64,000 nt of DNA, from assembly GCF_003234185.1 (NCBI RefSeq), contig NZ_QKSM01000003.1, positions 62,001-126,000 on the forward strand. The letters run 5' to 3'. Below, piece after piece: positions 32,310-40,213 of the stretch (positions are counted from its first letter, which is position 1; every line of letters starts with the position of its first letter). The DNA comes from Curtobacterium sp. MCSS17_008. GTDB taxonomy: Bacteria > Actinomycetota > Actinomycetes > Actinomycetales > Microbacteriaceae. The notes beneath the pieces were generated by a model. It was not told where the DNA came from and ran no database searches. It saw nothing but the letters and a program-made list of their open reading frames with translations. The translations under genes and the position numbers were made by a program.

Positions 32310-34097
32310 TCAGTACACGTCGCGCACGTAGCGCTTCGCGCGGCGGAGGTCCGCCAGGTACGCCTGCGCGTCGTCCTCGTCGCGACCCCGCCCGGTCCGG
32401 ATGACCTGCAGCAGCGCCGCCTCGACGTCCTTCGCCATGCGCGAGGCGTCGCCGCACACGTACACGTGCGCACCCTCCTCGAGCCAGGCGTACAGCTCCG
32501 CCGACCGCTCGAGCATCCGGGTCTGCACGTAGACCTTCTCGGCCTGGTCGCGCGAGAACGCCAGGTCGAGGCGGTCGAGCACGCCGTCGGCCTGCATCGC
32601 GGTCAGCTCGTCCTCGTAGACGAAGTCGGTGTCGCGGTGCTGGTCGCCGAAGAACAGCCAGTTCCGGCCCGTCGCCCCCGAGGCCGCGCGCTCGTGCAGG
32701 AACCCGCGGAACGGCGCGATGCCCGTGCCCGGCCCGATCATCACCATCGGGGCGTCCTGGTCCGACGGCACCCCGAACGCGGTGTTCGGTTGGAGGTACA
32801 CGTCGACGGTGTCGCCGAGCGCGACCCGGTCCGCGAGGAACGTCGACGCGACGCCGGCGTGCATCCGGTGCGCGTCGCCGTACCGGACGGACGCGACGGT
32901 CAGGTGGATGCGGTCCGGGTGCGCGAGCGGGCTGGACGAGATCGAGTACTGCCGGGCCTGCAGCGGTCGCAGGTTCGGCAGCAGCTCGTCGAGTCCCGGT
33001 GCCGCGGGCCCGGCGTCGCGGAGCAGGTCGAGCACGTCGCGGCCCCACAGCCAGCGGTCGAGCTCGTGCTTGTCGCCGTGCGCGACGACCGCCGCGAGCT
33101 CGCTCGACGGGGCACGCTGCACGAGGTCGGCGATGAGGTCCTTGGACGGGGTCCGGACCTCGCGGTCGACACGGAGCACCTCGGCCACCGGTCGTCCGTC
33201 GAACTCCTCGGAACCGTCCGCGCCCACCTGCTCGAGCAGCTCGCTGACGAAGACCTCGTCGTTCAGCGGCACGACGGCCAGGGCGTCACCGGCGGCGTAC
33301 TCGATGCCGGAGTCGCCGAGGTCGAACTCGACGTGCCGGATCTCCTTCGCGCTGCGCGGCGAGGAGAGCAGCCGGTTCACGACGAGCGGCGCCCGGTACG
33401 GGTTGCGCTTGTTCCACTGCGACCCCGGCCGGGAGGCACGGCTCGCCCCCGCCCCGCCGGTCGCCGTGGACGAGGTGGTCGCTCCGACGGCGGGGCCGGC
33501 CGCACCCGGCTGCGCGCCGGCCTCGGCCGCCAGACGGTCCAGGACGGCGGCGGTCCAGAGGGCGGCCGGGTCCTCGAAGTCGACGTCGCAGTCCACCCGG
33601 TCGTGGATCCGGGTCGCGCCGAGCTGCTCGAAGCGGGTGTCGAGCAGCTTGCCGGCCTGGCAGAACTCGTCGTAGCTCGTGTCCCCGAGCCCGAGCACGG
33701 CGTACTGCAGCCCCTCGAGCCGGGGCACCGTGGTGGCCTGGACCGCGTCCCAGAAGAGACCCGCGTTGTCGGGCATCTCGCCCTCGCCGTACGTCGAGGT
33801 GACCACGAGCACGTGCGACATCGCGGCCAGCTGCTCCGGCGTGACGGCGTCGAGCGGGGTGGCACGACCGCCGAGCCCGCGGGCCACCGCGCCGGCGACG
33901 AGCTCGTCGGCGAGGAACTCGGCGTTGCCCGTCTGCGTGCCGAACAGCACGTCGATCGTCGTCGTCGGCGCGGGTGCCGCCGAGCGCTTGCCGGCGGCGG
34001 CGATGCCCGCGATGAACCCGGCGAGCCACGACTCCTGTGCGGCGGAGAACGGGGCGTCGACCGGGATCAGCGAGCCCGTCGGGGGCAGGGTGCTCAC
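32310..34097 (-). CDS. CysJ-like diflavin reductase (FMN/FAD/NADPH)
   Basis: 595 residues. N-terminal flavodoxin domain (about 60-205) with FGTQTGNAEFLADEL, TSTYGEGEMPDNAG and LGLGDTSYDEFC for FMN. After a Ala/Gly/Ser-rich linker comes the CysJ-type FAD domain (RQYSISSSPLAHP, GVASTFLADRV) and the NADP domain (MIGPGTGIAPFRGFLHERAA, VYVCGDASRMAKDVEAALLQ), ending RYVRDVY. Normally such a protein feeds electrons to sulfite reductase hemoprotein, but no hemoprotein gene is here. Its GTG start lies in a GTGA overlap with the glutamate-synthase-like gene, so it is likely that enzyme's electron donor; that is inference. Confidence 0.9.
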   Translation of the reverse strand: MSTLPPTGSLIPVDAPFSAAQESWLAGFIAGIAAAGKRSAAPAPTTTIDVLFGTQTGNAEFLADELVAGAVARGLGGRATPLDAVTPEQLAAMSHVLVVTSTYGEGEMPDNAGLFWDAVQATTVPRLEGLQYAVLGLGDTSYDEFCQAGKLLDTRFEQLGATRIHDRVDCDVDFEDPAALWTAAVLDRLAAEAGAQPGAAGPAVGATTSSTATGGAGASRASRPGSQWNKRNPYRAPLVVNRLLSSPRSAKEIRHVEFDLGDSGIEYAAGDALAVVPLNDEVFVSELLEQVGADGSEEFDGRPVAEVLRVDREVRTPSKDLIADLVQRAPSSELAAVVAHGDKHELDRWLWGRDVLDLLRDAGPAAPGLDELLPNLRPLQARQYSISSSPLAHPDRIHLTVASVRYGDAHRMHAGVASTFLADRVALGDTVDVYLQPNTAFGVPSDQDAPMVMIGPGTGIAPFRGFLHERAASGATGRNWLFFGDQHRDTDFVYEDELTAMQADGVLDRLDLAFSRDQAEKVYVQTRMLERSAELYAWLEEGAHVYVCGDASRMAKDVEAALLQVIRTGRGRDEDDAQAYLADLRRAKRYVRDVY

Positions 34098-37000
34098 GCG
34101 GTCACCGCCTCGGTCGGGGCCTGCGGCGCACGGCGGGCGATGTCCTCGAGCGCCGCGGTCGCGAGCAGCTCGTCGAAGCGGGCGCGTCGGACCCGGCCGT
34201 CGTTCTTGGCGTTCTGGTGCATGATCCACCCGGTGGTGCTCGGCGCGTCCATGCTGCGGTTGTTCCGCTGCGTGAGCGCGCGCTTGTGGTCGTCGAGGCG
34301 CTTCACGGCGACGAGGGTCGCGAGCTCGTCGTCGGCGAACCGGTCGAGTGTGCCCCGCAGGTACTTCACGACGCGCTGCTGCACCGCGAAGTCCTCGGTG
34401 AGCACGAGGTTCCGCACGGCCTCGGTGACCCGGGGGTCCTGCGGGCCGAGGGCGCCGGGGACCCGCTCGAGCGCGACGTCCTGCGCGACGCCGAGCACCG
34501 TGTACGACGACAGCAGCGAGAACATGTCCCCGCCCTGGTCGCCGAGCGCGGGGGGACGGCCGTCGAGCACGGTCCGCTGGTCGCGGTAGGCCACCTTGAA
34601 CGACCGGATGCGGTCCGTCGCGGTCGAGGTCGCGAGCTCGTCGAGCAGCTCGTTCCTGGTCGCCGCGGCGAGGATCTCGTCGGCGTCCTGGGCGAGCAGG
34701 AGCGCACGCGGCATCCCGACGTACACGTGTTCGCGGGTGGTCTCCCACTCGGCGAGCAGGCGCTCGGCCAGGGCGGACCCGGTGGCCTCGAGGTGCCACT
34801 CGAGCAGCAGCCGGGCGGACGCCTCGTGGAAGGCGCCGCGGTCGGTGTCGGTCACGGGGAAGACGAGCAGTGAGTCGGTGCTCGCGCGCTCCGTGACCCG
34901 GCCCGAGGGGTCGTACTGGTACAGGAAGCCGCCGGACATGCCGTTGCCGAGCCCCTTGCCGAAGGCGCCGAGGTTGAGCACGGTGCCGCCGGTCATGTAC
35001 TCGCAGCCGAAGTCGCCGAGGCCCTCGACGACCGCGGTGGCGCCGGAGTTGCGGACGGCGAACCGGTCGCCGGCCTCGCCCTGGACGAACGTGCGGCCAC
35101 CGGTGGCGCCGAACAGCGCGAAGTTGCCGACCAGGACGTTGCCGCCCCGCTCGCCGCTGCCGCCACCGGGTGCGCGCACGACGATCCGTCCGCCGCTCTG
35201 GCTCTTGCCGACACCGTCGTTCGCGGTCCCGGTGTGCTCGAGCGTGATGCCGTCGTTCGTGAAGACGCCGTAGGACTGCCCGGCCGACCCGTGCGTGCGG
35301 ACCGTGACCGCGCCGTCGACGAGCCGGCGCCGACCACGGTCGTCGGTGGCGATCGCCGGGTGCGACGACAGGTCGACGTCCCGCAGCTCGTGGTTGAGCA
35401 GCCGCTCGACGTCGATGCCGAGCTGCCCGCCGACGGACTTGTCCGCGTTGCCGAGCAGCAGGCCGTCGACGTGGAACGTGTGGTCGTGCCCGTCGACCAG
35501 GGCCGCGCGCACGAGCTCGATCAGGCTGTCGTCGGTCCGGTAGTCCTTCTCCAGGTACTCGGGGTCGGTGACGACCTTCTCCGGCACCTGCGCGAGCAGG
35601 TTCCGCACGTCGAGCCGACCGACGGACGCCGGGTGGTCGAGGAGCTGGAGCAGGTCGGTGCGCCCGCGGGCCTCGCGCAGCGAGTGGAGGCCGAGGCGCG
35701 CGAGGATCTGCCGGACGTCGTGCGCGATGTTGAGCAGGTACTGCGCGAGCGCACGGGGGTCGCCCTCGAACGCCTCGGCGTTCGTGGTGAGGCCCGCCGG
35801 GCACTTCACGTTGCAGTTCTTCGCCATGACGCAGCCGAGCATCATGAGCGCCGTCGTGCCGAACTCGAACGAGTCCCCGCCGAGCAGCGCGCTCGTGACG
35901 ACGTCCGAGCCGGTCTGGTGGGCGCCGGAGCAGCGGAGGGTGACCTTCTGGCGCAGGCCGTTCGCGACGAGGGCCTGGTGCACCTCGGCGACCCCGATCT
36001 CCGCGGACCGGCCGGCGTACTTCAGGCTCGTGACCGCCGCGGCACCGGTCCCACCGGTGTTGCCGGCGACGTTGATGACGTCCGCGCCGGCCTTCGCGAC
36101 GCCGACCGCGATGGTGCCGATGCCCTCGGAGGACACCAGCTTCACGACCACCCGCACCCGGGCGGCCTTGCAGTCGTGGATGAGCTGCGCGAGGTCCTCG
36201 ATCGAGTACGTGTCGTGGTGCGGCGGCGGCGAGATGAGCTCGACGCCGGGTGTGCCACCACGGGCCGCTGCGATGTCGACCGTGACCTTCGGCGCGGGGA
36301 GCTGCCCGCCCTCGCCGGGCTTGGCGCCCTGGCCGATCTTGATCTCGAGCTCCTCGAGCATCGGGTCGGCGAGGTAGCCCGCCCAGATGCCGAACCGGCC
36401 CGAGGCGAACTGCTTGATGCGGGAACCGCGGATCGTGCCGTACCGGGAGTGGTGCTCGCCGCCCTCACCCGAGTTGGACATGCCGCCGACCATGTTCGTG
36501 CCGTGCGCCACGGCCTCGTGCGCGGTGGCGACGAGGGCGCCGTGGCTCATCGCGCCGGACGCCAGCGTGCGTGTGATCTCGTGCGCGGGCTGGACGGTCG
36601 CGAGGTCGACGCTGTCCGGAGCGCTCACGAGCAGTGCGAGCAGGTCCGCGGCGCGACCGGTGGCGCGGAGCGTCACCCGGTCGTCGGCGACGGCATCGAC
36701 GTCGACCTGGCCGGGGTGCAGGAGCGCGACGCCGTCCGCGAGGGCGCGGTGGCGCAGTGCACCCGTGGACCCCGTCGAGGTGAGCTGCAGGTCGAACCGG
36801 ACCGGGCCTCCCGGCCGCTCGTCGTCGCCCGCCGCCGGACGTGAGCCGGACAGCCCACGCACCGTGATGCTGGCGTTGCCGGTGGTCGAGAAGCGCCCGA
36901 GCTCGCGAGCGAAGTCCGAGGCTTCGTCGATGCCGGTGACGTCGGCGGGCAGGGCGAGCACGTCGCGGAGCGCGGCGGGACGGCGCGAGCGCTCGTCGTG

Positions 37001-39652
37001 CGTGGTCTGCAGGAACGTGACGTAGCCCGGGGTGATCCGGTGCGCGTCGACCTCGGCGTCGCTGAGCCGGTCGTACCCGGTGTTCCGGTACGCGGTGTCG
37101 GAGATGCCGAACGCGTCGTCGAGCTGGCCGAGCGTCAGCAGGCGCAGGGCGTCGGAGTCGCCGGAGCGCTCGAAGGCCGGGCGCTCCTCGGTCATGCCGC
37201 CGAAGCCACGGACGCTGGCGACGCCGAACGAGTGCCCCGCGCCGTCGGACCGTTCCTTGAACAGGCCGAGCAGAGGGATCTGTCCCTCGGTGGCCACCGA
37301 CCGGGCGCGCTCGTGCCACTCCGTCGCGGCCTGGGCGATGCGGGCGAAGCCGACGCCGCCGACCGGGGCGTCCATGTGCGGGAAGACCCGGGCGAACAGG
37401 TCGTCGCCGGTGTCGAGGTAGTTCGGCTCGAAGAACTCGCCGCCGATGTAGCTCTCCGCGGTGCACAGGCCGACGCGGCCCATCGTCTTCGCCAGGGCCT
37501 TCTCGGCTGCCTTGCGGAAGCGCTTGAGGGCGGCGTCGGTCTCCGTCAGCTGACCGGCGGGCGCGGGGGCGGCGGGGTACTTCTCCTCCGCACGAAGCCG
37601 GGCGGACAAGCTGTACACAGCCGAGGCCCCGAAGCCCAGGGCGGTGGCCACGTGGTGTGACGATGGCAGCTGTCCGGACTCGGCGACCACGGAGACCCGC
37701 AGGCGCAGCCCGGTCTCGATGAGTCGCTGGTTCACGGCGGCCACGGCGAGGATCACGGGGAGGGGCGCGTGCGTCGACGACACCGAGCGGTCGGTCAGGA
37801 CCGCGATGCCGCCCTGGCGCTCGGCGAAGGCCACGACGGCCTCGGCGAGCTGCTCGGTCGCGGTGCGCACCGCGTCGGCGTTCGCCTGCTCGTCGCCGAC
37901 GACCGGCACGTAGAGCATGTCGAAGCGCTCGAGCGGCACGATCGTCTGGTCGCGCAGGCGGACCATGTCGAGGTGCCCGAGGACAGGGGAGTCCACGACG
38001 ATCTGGCGGCTCGTGCTGCCGGTGCCGTCGGGCTTGGCCCCGAGGGCGACGCGCATCGACATGCCGTCGGCCTCGCGGATCGAGTCGAGCGGCGGGTTCG
38101 TCACCTGGGCGAAGCGCTGCGAGAAGTACTTCGCCATGCCGCCCTCGGTGTCGCTCAGCGCGTTGATGGCGTTGCCGTAGCCCATCGCCGAGATCCGCTC
38201 CGACCCGTTGGCGAGCATCGGGTCGAGCATGAACCGGAAGCTCTCCTGGTTCAGGGAGTACGCGACGTAGCGGCCCGCGAGCGACAGGTCGCCGTCGTAG
38301 CCGAGCGTGCTCGTCCCGCGGTCGTAGTCGGGCGCAGGCAGGTCGTCGAGGTGCACGCGGGCGGCGTCGAGCAGCGTCGCGTAGTCGCGACGTGCGGCGA
38401 GCATCCGGAGGACGTCGTCGGTGCGCATCACCGTTCCGGTGCGGTGGTCGACGACGAGCATGCCGCCGGCCTCGATCCGGCCGCGGTGCACGACCTCGTC
38501 CGCGGGGAACGTGACCTGACCGGCCTCGGACGCCACCATCAGGTACTCGGCGGTCTGCACGGTGCGCAGCGGTCGGAGCCCCAGGCGGTCGAGCCGGGCG
38601 CCCACGACGTCGCCGTCGCTGAAGATCACCGCGGCGGGTCCGTCGTTCTTCTCCTCGTACAGCGAGAAGTACTCGAGCATGTCGCGGACGTCCGGGGTGA
38701 GCGTGCGGTCGTTCTCCCACGCCGGCGGCATGAGCGAGACGACGGCCTCGACGATCTCGAGCCCGTCGTCGAACACGCGGCTCTGCAGCGTCTGGTCGAG
38801 ACGGCTCGAGTCGGACTGCCCCGGGGGCCGCACGATGCTGCGGGTCCGAGCGGCGGCGAGCGCCTCGTCCGACAGCCGGTTCTTCCGGTCGGTGTTGAGC
38901 TCGCCGTTGTGCGCCATCAACCGGAACGGCTGCGCCATCGTCGGGTGCGGCTCGGTGTTCGTCGAGAAGCGGGTGTGGAAGTAGAGCGTGCGGACGGAGT
39001 GCCGTGGGTCCCGCAGGTCCCTGAAGTAGCCGATGACCTCGCCGGAGTTCAGGCGTCCCTTGAGGATCTGCGTCCGCGCGCTGAGCGACAGCGGGTACAG
39101 GGCGGCGTGCTCGGCGTGCTGTGCGGCGGCCTGCGTGTACGAGACGGCCTCGACGGCGAGCAGTGCTCGGTTCGCGGCGGCGTCCACCTCGGTGCGGGTC
39201 CACTGCTCCGGCGCCCGGAACACCCACTGCACGATCGGCAGCTGGTACTGCTCGGCCTCGGGCCGGGCGACGGTGTGGTCCACCGGGACGTCGCGGACGA
39301 GCAGGAGCTCGAAGCCCTCGTGCTCGATCGCGGTGGTCACCGACCGCTCGGCCGCGGCGCGTCCGTCGGCGTCGGCCGGCACGAAGCAGTTGGCCACGCC
39401 GAAGTGGCCGGCGAGCAGGGCCTCGCCGGTGATCGCGCTGAAGAACTCCACCGACAGGTCGATGCTCACGCCCGCGCCGTCACCGACGCCCTCGGCGGAC
39501 TTGCCGCCCCGGTGGGGGATGGCGCACAGCGCCTCGTCGCCGCGGACGATGACGTCGTGGCTCGGGGTGCCGTCGAGTCGGGTGATGAAGCCGACGCCGC
39601 AGTCGCTCGACTCGCGGGCAGGGTCGTACAGACCGAAGGGAGAGGTGTTCAC
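34094..39652 (-). CDS. Glutamate-synthase-type large protein (GltB-like, divergent)
   Basis: 1852 residues, about 300 more than usual GltB. Class II amidotransferase domain with Cys18 as the expected N-terminal nucleophile after processing (SDCGVGFITRLDG), and FSTNTEPHPTMAQPFRLMAH. Central domain, then the FMN domain near residues 1080-1300 (KIGQGAKPGEGGQLPAPKV, NTGGTGAAAVTSLKYAG). The 3Fe-4S cysteines are 1274, 1280 and 1284; spacing is x5, x3, where canonical GltB has x5, x4. The GXGXG C-terminal domain (about 1480-1610) is clear. The last 200 residues are unrecognised. No gltD follows; a diflavin reductase does, with 4-nt overlap. Start is GTG. Confidence 0.88.
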   Translation of the reverse strand: MNTSPFGLYDPARESSDCGVGFITRLDGTPSHDVIVRGDEALCAIPHRGGKSAEGVGDGAGVSIDLSVEFFSAITGEALLAGHFGVANCFVPADADGRAAAERSVTTAIEHEGFELLLVRDVPVDHTVARPEAEQYQLPIVQWVFRAPEQWTRTEVDAAANRALLAVEAVSYTQAAAQHAEHAALYPLSLSARTQILKGRLNSGEVIGYFRDLRDPRHSVRTLYFHTRFSTNTEPHPTMAQPFRLMAHNGELNTDRKNRLSDEALAAARTRSIVRPPGQSDSSRLDQTLQSRVFDDGLEIVEAVVSLMPPAWENDRTLTPDVRDMLEYFSLYEEKNDGPAAVIFSDGDVVGARLDRLGLRPLRTVQTAEYLMVASEAGQVTFPADEVVHRGRIEAGGMLVVDHRTGTVMRTDDVLRMLAARRDYATLLDAARVHLDDLPAPDYDRGTSTLGYDGDLSLAGRYVAYSLNQESFRFMLDPMLANGSERISAMGYGNAINALSDTEGGMAKYFSQRFAQVTNPPLDSIREADGMSMRVALGAKPDGTGSTSRQIVVDSPVLGHLDMVRLRDQTIVPLERFDMLYVPVVGDEQANADAVRTATEQLAEAVVAFAERQGGIAVLTDRSVSSTHAPLPVILAVAAVNQRLIETGLRLRVSVVAESGQLPSSHHVATALGFGASAVYSLSARLRAEEKYPAAPAPAGQLTETDAALKRFRKAAEKALAKTMGRVGLCTAESYIGGEFFEPNYLDTGDDLFARVFPHMDAPVGGVGFARIAQAATEWHERARSVATEGQIPLLGLFKERSDGAGHSFGVASVRGFGGMTEERPAFERSGDSDALRLLTLGQLDDAFGISDTAYRNTGYDRLSDAEVDAHRITPGYVTFLQTTHDERSRRPAALRDVLALPADVTGIDEASDFARELGRFSTTGNASITVRGLSGSRPAAGDDERPGGPVRFDLQLTSTGSTGALRHRALADGVALLHPGQVDVDAVADDRVTLRATGRAADLLALLVSAPDSVDLATVQPAHEITRTLASGAMSHGALVATAHEAVAHGTNMVGGMSNSGEGGEHHSRYGTIRGSRIKQFASGRFGIWAGYLADPMLEELEIKIGQGAKPGEGGQLPAPKVTVDIAAARGGTPGVELISPPPHHDTYSIEDLAQLIHDCKAARVRVVVKLVSSEGIGTIAVGVAKAGADVINVAGNTGGTGAAAVTSLKYAGRSAEIGVAEVHQALVANGLRQKVTLRCSGAHQTGSDVVTSALLGGDSFEFGTTALMMLGCVMAKNCNVKCPAGLTTNAEAFEGDPRALAQYLLNIAHDVRQILARLGLHSLREARGRTDLLQLLDHPASVGRLDVRNLLAQVPEKVVTDPEYLEKDYRTDDSLIELVRAALVDGHDHTFHVDGLLLGNADKSVGGQLGIDVERLLNHELRDVDLSSHPAIATDDRGRRRLVDGAVTVRTHGSAGQSYGVFTNDGITLEHTGTANDGVGKSQSGGRIVVRAPGGGSGERGGNVLVGNFALFGATGGRTFVQGEAGDRFAVRNSGATAVVEGLGDFGCEYMTGGTVLNLGAFGKGLGNGMSGGFLYQYDPSGRVTERASTDSLLVFPVTDTDRGAFHEASARLLLEWHLEATGSALAERLLAEWETTREHVYVGMPRALLLAQDADEILAAATRNELLDELATSTATDRIRSFKVAYRDQRTVLDGRPPALGDQGGDMFSLLSSYTVLGVAQDVALERVPGALGPQDPRVTEAVRNLVLTEDFAVQQRVVKYLRGTLDRFADDELATLVAVKRLDDHKRALTQRNNRSMDAPSTTGWIMHQNAKNDGRVRRARFDELLATAALEDIARRAPQAPTEAVTA

Positions 39653-39771
39653 GTGCGGGTCCAGTGGGGCGTGTGCCGGCAGCGGACGGCCAGGGCTGCA
39701 TCGGTGGAGCGCTCGCCGCGGGCGGACCGGTGGTGGCAGTCGTGGCCCTGTGGGGGTTGTGCGGTGAGCTG

Positions 39772-39801
39772 ATGCTACGGCTTGGTATACCGCCGGTGCA
39801 A
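39772..39801 (-). promoter_or_regulatory. Promoter of the glutamate-synthase-like gene with a palindrome in the spacer
   Basis: On the minus strand TTGCAC (39796-39801) and TAGCAT (39772-39777) are 18 nt apart, a good vegetative promoter. GGTATACC (39784-39791), a perfect 8-bp palindrome, lies in the spacer and may be bound by a regulator. The leader would be about 110 nt. Confidence 0.55.
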
Positions 39802-39810
39802 CAGACCGGC

Positions 39811-39830
39811 CGGACGGGAGGCGCGGCGCG
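39811..39830. repeat. Single-arm copy of the dispersed GACGGGAGGCGCGG element
   Basis: CGGACGGGAGGCGCGGCGCG is present, but the opposite arm is missing; only CCGGAC/GTCCGG (39810-39815 and 39831-39836) can pair. It lies between the small gene at 39858 and the promoter of the glutamate-synthase-like gene. Confidence 0.55.
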
Positions 39831-39857
39831 GTCCGGTCGTGCGGCTCGCGGCTGCGC

Positions 39858-40127
39858 TCAGTCGGCGAACAGGACCTGGACGATCGCGACGAGGGCCAGG
39901 GCGGCGATGGGGATCCCGGCGATCCACGCTCCCGTGCGCAACTGCGTCCGGCGGATCGTGGGCGCCTCGTGCGAGGTCTGCGCGAACCGCGTCGCCGCGA
40001 CGAGTTCGGGCGCGCCGGCGGGTGGTTCGGGCTCGGGCTGCGGACGGTCGTCCTCGAACGCGGGGACCTCGACGACGAGGTCTTCCGCGCGGGGACGCTC
40101 CGGCAGGTGTCCGTACCGCTGGTCCAT
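39858..40127 (-). CDS. Small membrane-anchored hypothetical protein
   Basis: 89 residues. A polar, Pro/Glu-rich N-terminal part (PAFEDDRPQPEPEPPAGAPE) is followed by a single C-terminal transmembrane helix (AWIAGIPIAALALVAIVQVL) ending FAD, so it is tail-anchored. GAAGGGG lies upstream of the ATG. No family recognised. It lies upstream of, and on the same strand as, the glutamate-synthase-like gene, 200 nt away, but a separate promoter intervenes. Confidence 0.6.
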   Translation of the reverse strand: MDQRYGHLPERPRAEDLVVEVPAFEDDRPQPEPEPPAGAPELVAATRFAQTSHEAPTIRRTQLRTGAWIAGIPIAALALVAIVQVLFAD

Positions 40128-40213
40128 CGCGTGCCCCTTCCGACGCCCGTCCGCTGGTGACCGCAGCGTACCCGGCCCCGAACCCGCCCGCCCGAGGACG
40201 ACCCCCGTCCTCG

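Noticed and set aside
32310..34097. Reading the diflavin reductase as a sulfite-reduction gene
   Set aside because: No cysI, cysH or sulfate-transport genes are adjacent; the overlap with the glutamate-synthase-like gene points elsewhere. A sulfite role in trans remains possible.
34831..36693. Long open frames antisense to the glutamate-synthase-like gene and other large genes
   Set aside because: They mirror the high third-position GC of the real genes, have Arg/Pro/His-rich products and no family features.
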